DNA from: Coffea arabica
Taxonomy: Eukaryota > Streptophyta > Magnoliopsida > Gentianales > Rubiaceae
Direction: 5' to 3'
Length of the DNA: 64,000 nt
NCBI RefSeq assembly: GCF_036785885.1
Contig: NC_092323.1
Span: forward strand, 8,812,501 to 8,876,500
Shown here: positions 12,982-24,541 of the stretch, one piece after another
How the letters are laid out: every line of letters begins with the position of its first letter
Numbering within the stretch: the first letter of the stretch is position 1
Made by a program: the position numbers and the translations under genes
The notes under the pieces: generated by a model
What the model was told of the DNA's origin: nothing
The model's input: only the letters and a program-made list of their open reading frames with translations
Database searches by the model: none

Positions 12982-15153
12982 GGTAACTGCTTTTGCATTC
13001 ATGCTTATTCGAGTAAGCTTAGGCAGAGTTTAAGCTATTGGTACAATGGTACTTTGTTCTTATGATTCTGGAATTTAAGTGCTTCTATTCCATTATGATG
13101 AATTGGGTGTCTCAATAACTGAATTTGTTGGCAAAACTGGCTGCTTTCATACTTCAGGATCTCGTTTGATATAGATTCTGAATTTGTCATTCGGGCATTT
13201 GTAGAATGATGCTATCTTTGCTGTTTTTGTACGGTCTTGTCCAGCTTTTTTCGTAGATAAATAGGTCTTACCCATATGATGAATAAAAGTATGGATTTTG
13301 TTGCGTGCGTTGTCTGGAGTCTATCACGTGAATTGCAGTCACACAGAGATCTGCCTGCTTTCATAACTCAAACTTGTTTCAGTTGCTGTTGGGCTTGATA
13401 AAGTTTTCGTGTTGTTAATTAGGATGGCCAAAGAAGTCTATATTTCCTTGATTACTTTACGATTGGACTCTCTGATAACTTAATAAGAAGGCAAATGGAT
13501 AGTGGAGCTGCTATGGCCATATACTTTGATCTGGTCAAATTTTTCCTGACCACAATAGGAATATATAGTTAGACAGACTTCAAGTTACTTTCATTTGGAT
13601 TTAAGAACTATCCATTTTTTGGACTGAAAATTCAGGAGGACATACTACCTTGTAACTTGTAAGTGGTATTTTAAATGGTGCCTCAGGAAGCACATTGGAA
13701 TCATTAATGTATTTTGTGTGAAGCTCAATTGCCATGGGGCATCATGGAGGTGGGGTTAGGGCTGTCATTTGAATTTTAATAAGGATGGTCTCTATCTCCT
13801 GTACACCCACTCTCCATGTCATGGTAGTAGGAGTAGTGAAGGCGCACACGGTGTGGCATATTTAAGAGTTCAGGGTGTTCATTAAACTCATTATAGATGT
13901 TATTTTCTTCCTGACATTCAGAATAATTTGAATTTACAATTACATGTTGTCAAGTGCTTGGATATTTGGAACTTTTTAATGGGTACTGATTTGCATATTA
14001 CGCTTTTTGTTCAGGATTTTTCCATTTTCAATGCCAGCAGCATAACAACTTTTAGAGGTTCCGCTCTGCAACCTGATTCTGCTGCAGTTGATGTATTAAT
14101 GAAGTTATTGGTTGATGGGCAACACATATTAGTTTGACCTTTGATCACCGAGAGTAGGGATTTCTGTAACTCCTTTTATTATGATTGAACTCAAAGTGTA
14201 TGGTAAGCTTGAGTTACATTTGTTACAGCTCTGCAACCGAAGTGAAGTATTTCCATTTGGGGTTAGTTGTTCAAGCTGCAGACAACGCGTAATGTTTTCT
14301 TATTATGAAAGTCAACAGATTTAAGAAGTTTCTTCCCATGCGTAATTAGATTGAGTCAAGGTTGTTACATTTTTGAAGTAGCTTTGTATGACCTGAACAT
14401 CTTCAGTGTTTGTCATGGTGGTCATCCTTCCAGCTTTTATCTTTCTTATGGAATGCTTAAATTTCTGAGAAACTACTTGTATTATAATAATATTAAGCAT
14501 TTGACATGAGATTTTACAATTATTTTGTTGTTTTTCAGTTACAATTTCCAACACACCTTTTTACATTCTCAGTTACCTTTTTATCTCACATACATCACAT
14601 CACAAAAAGTGCTACGGTAAAAATATCTCAAATAATTTACAATCCAAACAGAGTTTATTTTGGCAAAACGCACGCTCTGCTGAAGCACTCCGTGGAGGAA
14701 GTCGAGCACGCTAATCTTTGAACGAAGGGAATGTAATAGTAAAACTTTTACCATCAATCAGAAAGTAAAACGGAAGAATTATCAGGCTAAAGCTAAACCC
14801 AACAAAAGAGAGAAGCCGCCTCAAAAGAGAATTGAAAATGTCGTACAAGGCAAGCAACCAAAGTATATAAAATTCTCAGTAGTGTTAGTTTCCCTCCTCT
14901 ACTGTTACATCCCAGGTTCAGATTGTATGGTGGCGGAATCAATCATTTATTGATTACTTGTCATTCTCTTCTCTTCTTATATAGGATAGGAATAGACTGG
15001 AGCTTCCACGATTTGTGGCTTCCGTATCGTTCTCCGTAATATTTGGGCGTCTTATTCTCTCTTTCTTGTTTGAATTTGATCAATGAAAAGAAATGATAGG
15101 AAAAACGCTGTCGTAGCAGAACCAAGAATACTGACGGAGCTTTAATAGCGGAG
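12982..15153. other. Intergenic stretch, bL12m 3' flank to FOLT1 upstream region
   Basis: No coding segment is recognised; the frame at 13928-14137 has no family features. It contains one MITE copy at 14510-14653. The last ~150 bases are the FOLT1 leader. Confidence 0.5.
14510..14653 (-). mobile_element. AT-rich MITE family, copy 4
   Basis: This is the reverse complement of the family core: tatctcacatacatcacatc, then aaaaagtgctacggta, ending tttacaatccaaac. It is intergenic, about 500 bp upstream of the FOLT1 start codon. Confidence 0.65.
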
Positions 15154-16986
15154 ATGTCGGCGTGGCGGTCGGTGGTGGACTGGCAATGGGAGAACGCCAC
15201 CGCCGGTGCTCTCGCCGGTCTCGCCACCGTCACTTTCTCTCATCCCCTTGACGTCGTCCGTACCAGATTCCAAGGTTACCTCCCGCCCTTCCTTCCTTCC
15301 TGGCCCCATTCTCTCTAGTCTCGTACGTATATGCATTAACTCGAAAAGGAAAAGTAAATAAAATCATCATGACGATTACTTTTTGTTTATTTTCCAAATA
15401 GTGCACGACGGGCGAATCTCCAACCTCCCGAGCTACAAGAATACTCCTCACGCTCTCTTCACCATTGCTCGCTCCGAGGTTTGTTTCTTTTTTCAGCATC
15501 ACGTCTTCTTTTTAGATACCTTCGCTTCAGGATCCCTGATAGATGAGGGGTTCATGGTAACTCATGTAGCAAGTCCTTTTGCTGATATTACTTTTTTTTT
15601 ATATGAATTTTGAATCAGCTTTTCCTCCTTTTAAAGATTTGAGCTTACTGAAACGTGAAAGTTTACTCTTTTTTTTTTTTTAAATTGAAATTGATGTTAT
15701 CAATACTCTTGTAACTGGTCAACTTGCAATACGACTTGCTTTTGGTGATTATATACAAATTTGATTTTCTCCTTCTTCTTCATCTTTTGGCAGTATTTCC
15801 ATTTTTTATTTTTTCCCCTCTTATTGGCTACAGCTCTGGTATCTAATTTCTACGCTTTCTGCCTCAGGGTCTCAGAGGGCTTTATGCCGGCTTTTACCCT
15901 GCTGTTCTTGGGTCAACTTTTTCATGGGGTTTGTATTTCTTCTTGTAAGTTTTACTTCTCGGGTCTTTGCTAATATCTTGTAATACACAACGACACCATT
16001 GAGTCTGGTTCACTTGGGTAAAGTAATATATTATTTTTTCAAGTTGAAGACGAATGCACACAGTCATTCACCTTTTCTAGTGTATGTTTGCTAGCGTATC
16101 ATGTTTGGCATTTTCTCCATACTTTTAGTTTCTTCCAGCATAATCTGTTCCTTTTCTGATAAAAGAAAATAAGTATAATAACAATTACTTGTGCAGCAAT
16201 TGAAGGTTATTGCACTTGGACTTTTTCTCTAATTCCATTCCCGGCTGAATGAGTCTCCAGTTATAAGCTTTGTTTTCCAATTTGGAGATAATTTTCCTGC
16301 CTATTCGACATGATATTCTTGTATGCAGCTATAGCAAGGCCAAGCAGAGATATCTAGAAAATAGGCCAGAGCTGAGCCCAGGCCTGCATCTAGCTTCAGC
16401 TGCTGAAGCGGGAGCTCTGGTTAGTACTGTACTTAAATGGAATTCTGACTGTTTTAACTGCTGCTTGTGCCAATTTTATTCTGTATAATGCAGTTCCAAA
16501 ATTGAAATTTGGACATCTATTTCAACCTGTAACAAAAGTGAGGTTGTGCAAGTCTCAGGTTTCTTTGTGCACAAATCCTGTTTGGTTAGTAAAAACAAGA
16601 CTTCAACTACAGACTCCTCAACAAGTCCGTCCATACTCTGGCTTTCATGGTATGCTCAGCTCTTTCATGGTATTAGATTTTAATTCAGTTGCCTCTGATT
16701 TACTATTGGGAATAATTTAAAGTATTCTAATCAGTTTTGGTAAAGGGACTACTATCTATTTCACGTGATATTTGCATACATATCTAATTCCAAATTTTGA
16801 ACAGATGTATCTGTCTACATTTCCTTTTCACCATGTTTATGAACATTATTCTTGTTTTCTGCTGTGACCAATCTGAGGTTCATGTTTTCCTTCTGATTGT
16901 AGATGCTTTAAGGACGATTCTAAAAGAAGAAGGGTGGAAAGCACTTTATAAGGGGCTGGTGCCTAGCCTTTTTCTTGTTAGCCCAT

Positions 16987-17041
<55 letters not shown>

Positions 17042-19091
17042 AAAAAAATGGCAGCTTTGTTCGGTTATTGAATTTATTGGTTTGACTGGCTTCCTTTCAT
17101 TGTATACTCGTGTAATCAACTGACTGGTCCTGGTTTTGCTTCAGCAGGTTACACATGGAGCTATTCAATTCACTGCATATGAGGAACTTCGTAAAGCTTT
17201 CATTCAACTCAAGTCTGAAGGAGGTGAAGGCTCCACTGATGACTCATTGGTGAGTCTTCAGCATATATACCTGTCTGTAAATTGTAATGGGGCGAACCTT
17301 TAGGCCCGTTCTCTTTGGCTTAAAATAAGCTAATTTTAGCTTTTTTTGAGCAAAACTAAAAGCTGGATTTGGGCATCCTTATTTGCTTTAAACTAGTGCT
17401 TTATGCTTTCCTTAGGCTTAAAAATTCTGATTATGAGAAGCAGGTGTTTTGTTTTATGAGAAAGCCTTGCAGGACTTCACCTGATAAGTTTTGTGTATCT
17501 GTTTGATAAACCGAATTCGCTGCTGCTTGTGTGCATTTGGGACATTTGTCTTCTGTAAAAGTTATATCGCTCTTTCTTATCTTTAATACATCCTTTCTGC
17601 CCCTAGTTTAAAAGATACAAGTGTGTTGTCAGTGTAAGGATTTAGAGTAAACTCACTAGGACAGAACATGAGAAGTCATAAGTTAGTTTTAGCTTTTTAC
17701 GCATCTTATGACTGCACTACATTTTTTTCAGTGTTAGCTTTTTAGGTATCTTATGAATGCACTACATTTTTTTCCTCTCATTTTAATGTTAAACTCTCCT
17801 GTAGTTGCATACTTGGCCACCTGTGGAAAGTTTCATCTCTCTTTGTTAAGAATTTGAAGGCGAGTTGATTTTGCTTCTTCTACATGTATAACTGTATTAT
17901 GTTGGTACTTAATTCTCACTTTGCTGTTCTGTTTTAATTGTTAGTAAAAGTTTAAGATGAATTTTCCTATTTTTTGTTTCTCTTTTTGGCTTTGTAGTCC
18001 TATTTGGTCTCTTTCCATGTCTACATATCAAATTCCTCTGGCTTGGAAACGCAGAATAATTGCTGATTTGCTCTTCCTTCAGGATTTAGAAGTTTTAGCA
18101 TTGTATTGTATTTTCTTGACAGGATTCAATTGATTATGCGGCATTAGGGGCTACTTCAAAACTGGCTGCCATTGTTTCAACGTACCCATTTCAGGTAGAC
18201 AGCTGCACAAACCCTATCTAAAATTTGGTTATGTTGATGTATTTTTATTTTGGAAGCATGTTATATATACTTCTCACAGTATTATAATCCCTTTACTAAG
18301 ACCTTGTTAACACTGTATTGCAGGTCATTCGATCTCGACTGCAGGTGAGGAACCTAAACATTCACTTGATCTTATCCATATCTTTCATATTCACTCACGA
18401 GATGAGGAGAGAGACTGAGCCACTAAGGATGATGCTCTGGGTGGCTTACTGAGAGAAAAAAAAAAATTTAGATAGGGATATACATATGATCTTGTTTCTT
18501 CCTGTATTATGGTAGCTAATGGCCAATTTGATTTTTTCTCTTCCTTCTGTAGCAACGGCCGAGTACAGATGGAATTCCAAGATACATGGACAGCTGGCAT
18601 GTAATGAAACAAACAGCAAGGTGAAAATCAAAATTTTCTCCCAGTCTTGTGGTGATCTTTCTCTCCCTCGTACACACACACGCAAACGCACATGCACATG
18701 CACACGCACACGCACAATCACAATCACAATCACAAACACATGGTCCTTGGCATGTTGAAAGTACTGTAGGACATTCTTTGCAAGACCTGGCTGAATGCAA
18801 CAACGAGAATCATCTGTCAAGTTTGTGCAACAATCTTAGCCAATTTCTACTTTAACAATGGGAAAATTTTCATTACACTTTCTTCACCTTTAGCCTTCCT
18901 GTGGAAACTTTAATAGTTTACAATTTGTTTTACCTTCCCCGTTTTCTGTTCACAGGTATGAGGGTCTACGAGGGTTTTACAAGGGTATCACTGCAAATGT
19001 GCTAAAAAATGTTCCAGCTGCTTCGATAACATTTATTGTGTATGAGAATGTTCTAAACATGCTAAAACTGGCTAAATGGAAAGATCAATAG
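15154..19091 (+). CDS. FOLT1: Folate transporter 1, mitochondrial carrier family
   Basis: Eleven exons (15154-15274, 15402-15478, 15868-15944, 16329-16419, 16559-16649, 16903-16976, 17148-17249, 18123-18194, 18324-18344, 18553-18620, 18956-19091) join in phase to 309 residues. Three carrier repeats are visible by their signatures: PLDVVRTRF (repeat 1), PVWLVKTRL (repeat 2) and PFQVIRSRL (repeat 3). The protein resembles Arabidopsis FOLT1 throughout (QWENATAGALAGLATV, LHLASAAEAGALV, NVPAASITFIVYENVL), a carrier that imports folate into plastids. Exon 9 is only 21 bp. Microsatellites sit in introns 6 and 10. It converges with the epoxide hydrolase gene downstream. Confidence 0.94.
16987..17041 (+). 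repeat. Compound (CT)n(CA)n microsatellite in FOLT1 intron 6
   Basis: About 18 CT units run directly into about 8 CA units and then an A run, starting roughly 10 bases after the exon 6 donor at 16977. It is likely length-polymorphic. Confidence 0.9.
17687..17776 (+). repeat. Short tandem duplication in FOLT1 intron 7
   Basis: Two adjacent units of about 45 bp share ttagcttttta, then atcttatga, then tgcactacattttttt, with a few differences. This is a simple local duplication. Confidence 0.75.
18665..18740 (+). repeat. CA-rich degenerate microsatellite in FOLT1 intron 10
   Basis: Runs of acacac, gcacat and caatca units begin about 45 bases after the exon 10 donor. They create chance open frames on both strands that are not genes. 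Confidence 0.85.
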
Positions 19092-19737
19092 CTTAGCTAA
19101 TTTTTGTAATCAAGAAATCTACATGTCAGTATCAAAACCTTAGGAAAAGAAAAGTTGTAGTTGAAAAAGATGATAGATGGTGTAGTACCCAATGTTACAG
19201 CAGAGAGGAGTGAGCTATGAACAGTTGAGGCAAATATCTTGTTCAATTTGTCTGTCGGCTATAATTGATTGAAAGTGTTACATCTCTAGTTTGTTACGTT
19301 GTCCAACTTCTGATACTGTCTACCATGTATCTTTTACATGTTCAATTGTCTTGGGTTCTAGCCACGATTTGCACGCATCAAAGATGACCAAGTTCGGATT
19401 CCTTATCCATCAAGAGTCTTGTATCTTTTACCTTGTGAAGTTATAGCAGTTAGATATTTGCCAGTTCTATGTTCAGAAATTTCAAAAAAAAAAAAAAAGA
19501 AAAAAAGAAAGCCATATACAATCTATTTCTACATTGGTACTTGGAATAATGTAATACATTCCAGTTACTTTTCCCCCACTGTGGGTTATTAGAAAGCAAG
19601 ATTCCACCGAAAAAGCTCCACGCTGATTGAGGTCTATCTGATTCAGTGTCTTCGCATTTGAACAACAAAATTTCGGCCAAGGTTACAGCTTTCTGTAGAC
19701 TGTAGAGTCTCTACAAAGCATGACGTATAAAGTCCCA
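19092..19737. other. Convergent intergenic region between FOLT1 and epoxide hydrolase
   Basis: It holds the 3' flanks of two converging genes. An A-rich run lies near 19483-19510. No other feature was recognised. Confidence 0.5.
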
Positions 19738-21110
19738 TTACTTGGCAGGAAATTTTCGGAGGAAGGATAGAATTTGTTCGGAAACCTCTTGAGCTTTCTC
19801 TTGTTGGATGAAATGATGGCCGTCTAGTATGACGACTTCATGGTTGGGTACTAGGCTCTTGAACACATTTCCTTCTATGTACTCCCTGGTGCCAGAATCA
19901 AATCCAATATCCTTGTTCCCCACAATCAGCTTTGCTGGAACTGTTATTTTAGACCCTTGCCACGGTGCAAGTAGCTCCCAATTCCTGTCATCACATGATG
20001 TTCACAACGGGATTAACAGGACCAGCTACATACTGATACCGGAGCATATAAACTCTTGCTATCTAACAAAATCGAGGTGAATTTCGTGTTCTTGCACATT
20101 ATTACGCTACAAAAGATTGATCATGGCAACTTAATTGAATGATAGGCTTGTCCAGTCTGGTTAGGGGTGTTTCATTTACTACAGTTGATTCGTGATGGAA
20201 CTGTGGTTTAGACTTACAGGTCCATAGCTCGGTAGTAATTGAAAGCTCCTGTAAAACCAGACTCTAGGAACTTGTCAGCGATGACCTGAAGTTCATCTTC
20301 TGTAATCCAGCGTGGTAAGTATGAAGGGGTTTCTAAATAATCAATAATCTCCATACCAGGAGGAGCTATCAGCTGATCGGTCTTGCTAATGAGATAGAAT
20401 TTCTTCATCACCGTAAGATAATCATACCTCGCAAATGATCTTTCTGCTCTTCCAGGTTCCTACCATTTCGGATTGGCACTAGTTTTATCAAATATGAAGA
20501 TATTTGTAGCATAGCCAGGAAACAGAAATCAAGAGTACCTGAAACTGGCAAACGTAGAAATTATCTCCAAACATCTGTTTGAATGAGTCGGTCGTTTTGA
20601 TGGTTGAAAATCTTGGTGTGAATGGAACCGAGAGAGCAACTATACCTCTAACTCTATTTGGCCTGAGCAGGCTCAACTGCCAAGCAGCCGCAGCTCCCCA
20701 GTCTATCCCCACCACAAAGGCCTTGCCAACAAATAATTAAGTCATAGTTTTACAAAACTACAGCTCAGAAAGTAAAGCTCAAAAAATCGTGCAAATTATC
20801 AAACAAAAGAATTTACCTGGTCTTGGCCAAAATGATCCAGAAGGCCGATGAGATCGCCAACTATGTGGAAAGCAGTGTAAGAAGAGGGGCTGAGAGGGGA
20901 GTCAGTGTCTCCATAGCCTCTCAAGTCAGGTGCAACTACGTGGTAACCATGTTTTGCCAAGAAGTTGATTTGATGGCGCCAGGAATACCATATCTCAGGG
21001 AAGCCATGGAGGAGTAAAACAAGTGGCCCTGTTCCTTTTTCAGCTATGTGCATCCATATACCATTTGTCTTGATTCTCTGGTGATTGACATCCGCGATGA
21101 CGCTCATCAT
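19738..21110 (-). CDS. Soluble epoxide hydrolase, alpha/beta-hydrolase fold
   Basis: Exons in transcript order are 20817-21110, 20539-20721, 20218-20459 and 19738-19984, giving 321 residues. Key residues match the potato enzyme numbering: oxyanion motif HGFPE, nucleophile D105 in VVGIDWGA, lid tyrosines Y154 and Y235, the charge-relay acid D265 in VGNKDIGFD, and catalytic histidine H297 in DGHHFIQ. Plant enzymes of this family hydrolyse fatty-acid epoxides to diols in cutin and oxylipin metabolism and act in the cytosol or peroxisome. The residue before the nucleophile is Ile; many family members have His there (HDWGA). The ATG chosen opens [10 protein letters not shown], where family members usually begin. 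It converges with FOLT1. Confidence 0.94.
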
Positions 21111-21978
21111 TTTTACCTCACAAAACTTTCAAAATTGATTGCCTGCTATGATGATCGCTTTGTTTGATAATTTATTTTCTGGGTTATTTGGGATTAATCG
21201 TCATCAATTGACTATGGACAAAGGCGTAAGCGAAGAGACTTAGTAGGCAAGGTCAAGAATATGCAGTCAGTGTTTTGGTGTCAAACATTTGTTTGCCTGC
21301 TTGTCTCAAGCCAGGCATGCAAGGGTGTTCCAGTCAAATACGGGTGAAGAGCTGATTGATAGACTTCTAAACATAATGATGGACCAAGAAAGAAGCTGCT
21401 TGAGTATGAACTGACACACTACCAAGGACAAATGATGTTTGAGTTTGAATATTGTCATGAAGGTGTACTCCATTTCATCAAATGTCTAGAAGTATAATCC
21501 AGATTTATTTCTCGAGGATTTACATCCATGCAACAGATTCATAGATTGATTTTCAGTATTCCCGACCAAGCCTTGGCTATAATTCTATTGATCCTTTTTT
21601 GCAGCGACACCATGTGGCACGAGGTCGAGAACAGGACACCCGGACAAACTCCTCACTCTAACGAGAATTCAGATAGTATATAAGAAATTAAATATCTTCA
21701 GAAAATTAATTTGGATTAGATGATGCAATCACCAAAAACACAGCACAGATTGGAGTTCATGACACTGCACGTTGTACTTCTAGCAGCGAGCACAAAATAG
21801 GAGTCCGCTCTTCATTTACAAATACCAGGAAAATAGTCAATTCACATTGAATTGTTCTTCGGCACTCCTCCTGGTTGCCAATATTTAGCTTTACTTTTAA
21901 GCTGAATTCATCTACCGATGGAATAAGAGCTGATTTGCCTCCTTAAAACAGTTAATGACAGTGAAGAAATTATTATTT
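21111..21978. other. Intergenic stretch between epoxide hydrolase and UBC gene
   Basis: It holds the upstream region of the epoxide hydrolase and the 3' flank of the UBC gene, both on the minus strand. No other feature was recognised. Confidence 0.5.
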
Positions 21979-24401
21979 TTACACTTTGTCATCATGAAAC
22001 CACCATCTAGTTTCCTTTGGAGATCTGCCATTTTTACAGTTTCTTACATAACGATCATTGTCTTCTGGTGGTTGCTGCACATACAGGCAACGAAGGATTA
22101 ATATGCATCTGAGATTTGCAGGTGATTAAAAAATACCTAATCTAGAAGCCGTCAAGGACTAATAGAGGCATACCTTTACAGTTGAACTTGACAGCATTGA
22201 TAGAATGCTGATACAGACAGAGCTAACAGTCATGGCAGGGGACCATGAGTCATACAGAATATCTGCATTGCACGAGGATATATAAGATATGATTTACTGA
22301 TTTTCCGAAGGCCAGAGTCACAATGATAAGTATCTAACTGCATGGAAGGCATTACAAGCAAAGGCAATCAAGACGGTCTCACATTGGGCCTTCATTGCTT
22401 TCACCAATGTTAACGTCATACATTTTAGGACCAGCTGTGAAGCCAATATTCGCAAGTTGCAGGAAGAAAAAACATAGAGATGCCATTTCATTTAGTTTTG
22501 AAAATGTAATTCTCCTAAAAGTGAACTCAAAAATCTAAAATTCCTAATGAGTGTTCTAGTAAGTAAGGAACGAGGTACTCCCACTTCCTCTCTTAATCTG
22601 GGCTGAGGATCTCTGACCAGAAACTTAAAAATCCAAGCCATTATAGCTTCAAGCTTCTTGTCATTCACCTTGAGTAATCCAGAGATGAATTCACAGGAGA
22701 AGCTTTGATTGTCTCTCCATTCACAAGAAAAAAATCTTAGTTTTAATAGGAAGCCAAATAGCCAATCATATTCTTGTATCCCTATCAAGCAGAGAACAAT
22801 ATCGAGCTAGATGGGGACATGCAATTCCCACTAATGCTATCTCATACTCTCGTTACCCCTTCCTAAAAGAGCAATTTCTACAACATCCAGTGTCAACAAT
22901 TGGTAATGCAGCTTGTCTGTAAAATGAAAATCCCAATAAATGCTGCATTTCTCAAACCTCATAAGAGGATAAAGAGTCTAAACCTTAACATGCAACGGTC
23001 CTCATAATATGCTTTTTGTTAGGACATGCTAAAAATTACAACAAACAACTTTAAGAAACTATAAAAACAAGGACTAAACGGCTTCAATCATATGAGGAAT
23101 TTTTCCTTCTCTTAAGAGAGAAATAGAGAAACCTATTTTCAGGAAGATTGGAAAGACAAGTGAGGGTACAATTAATACATAGAAGATTTGAAGAAATGGC
23201 AATGTTCTCAAAGTAACTGCCATCTCAGTGCGTTCAAATAGTAGTGATTTTTGCACATAATAGAACTATCGCTGTCATTGCATGATGGTGACAATAAATT
23301 TAGTGGTGGCGTAACATATAACTCGCACAAATCTTTCCATTTCTTGAGATGCTAAACTTAATTAGACAAAAAGAGTTTTAACAGCAAATGGATTAGATCT
23401 CCTGTATTGACATCCACAGAAAAGGCAAATAAGGACAAAGAACACCAACCTAACAATCAAAAGAGCAAAGAAATCTCTGCAGATTAACTGCATCCGGCAA
23501 ACCTAAGTGGCAAAGATTTTTTATGAAATGTAATATGATTAAGCTTACCTAAACAAATGTGGCCATTGCTATAGATATGAGGGTGCAAAGGAGCCGGGCT
23601 CAAAAATATCACCTTGCATCAATCCCAAATTAAAAGAACAAATCAGAATGCCATTCAAAGAAACTTTCGCCAAAATTATATACAGTAACTCCAAAAATTA
23701 AAACAAAAAAGAAGAAATACTGTAAAAAGATCCAACCTGGGGCGCTTCCATAGGATAATGTTCTGGAAAATCTACTTGTAGCTGAAATGTTTCATTAGCA
23801 TATAAAGTTCCAGGAGCTCCATGCACTTCAATGACCCACCTTTTTATCAAATCAACTTACTAAATCAATAGCTAATCACAATCATAAACAACTGCAATGT
23901 TACAAAAAGCAGTAATTCATTCATTAAAAATCGATTTAGTATCAATAATTTCCCTGTACGAAATGAACAAATCCCGTATCATATCAACGTCCACCCACCG
24001 CCCTCCCCCCCCCCCCCCCCCAAAAAAAAAAAAAGGAATAAAACAATTGTTAGGAGCAAGAAGCAATTGGGCTAAAAAAAGTGAAAGCTGATAAACAAGA
24101 AAGCAAAAGAAAACAACCTCTGAAGATTATCGGTGGGCTTGTGCTTAAAACCAGCAGGAGGATTGACCTGCCACTCCACCAGCTCCTTCTGCAACCGGTT
24201 GGTCGCTATTTTGCTTAACGCCTAATTCAACAATTACTATTGTCAAGATAATAATCTTTAAATGAATCTAAGAAAGAAAATTCTACATCGGAAAAGAAAA
24301 GCTAAAATTTTGTACAGCGCAATTTTGTAAAATTATCCACAAATTCCATATAGAGAGATTGAGAGGAATAAACCTTGCGAGAGGCGGCGGAGGAGCCGGT
24401 C
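21979..24401 (-). CDS. Ubiquitin-conjugating enzyme E2, UBC16/17/18 (UBE2W-like) group
   Basis: Six exons in transcript order (24372-24401, 24118-24221, 23737-23839, 23549-23612, 22174-22262, 21979-22074) encode 161 residues, the length of Arabidopsis UBC16. The active-site cysteine is C99 in HPHIYSNGHICLDIL. The HPH in place of the usual HPN of E2s is the UBE2W-group signature. The C-terminus NGRSPKETRWWFHDDKV is nearly identical to the plant group. Exon 1 codes only ten residues (MTGSSAASRK). Intron 4 (22263-23548) is long, about 1.3 kb, without a recognisable insertion. The enzyme accepts ubiquitin from E1 and passes it to substrates; animal UBE2W modifies protein N-termini, and carrying that over to this gene is inference. 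Confidence 0.95.
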
Positions 24402-24505
24402 ATGGCGTCGCAAGATCACCTGATACCTGGCTCGGATAGACAGTAAAAGGCCGACTATTGACGACGAGGAGGATGATTCTACGGAGGAGCACACAAGGAA
24501 TATGG

Positions 24506-24541
24506 CCCTGCTGCTGCTAATAATAATAATAATAATAATAC
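24506..24541 (-). repeat. (CTG)n/(TAA)n trinucleotide run upstream of the UBC start codon
   Basis: On the plus strand ctgctgctg runs into about seven taa/aat units, ending about 105-140 bases upstream of the UBC ATG. It probably lies in the 5' untranslated region or core promoter. Confidence 0.8.

Noticed and set aside
12442-13002. Two long minus-strand open frames opposite the bL12m gene
   Set aside because: They are antisense shadows of a GC-richer single-exon gene whose plus-strand product is clearly recognisable; neither shadow has family features.
18446-18855. Several overlapping open frames on both strands
   Set aside because: They arise from CA-rich microsatellite sequence in FOLT1 intron 10 and overlap a real exon in another frame.
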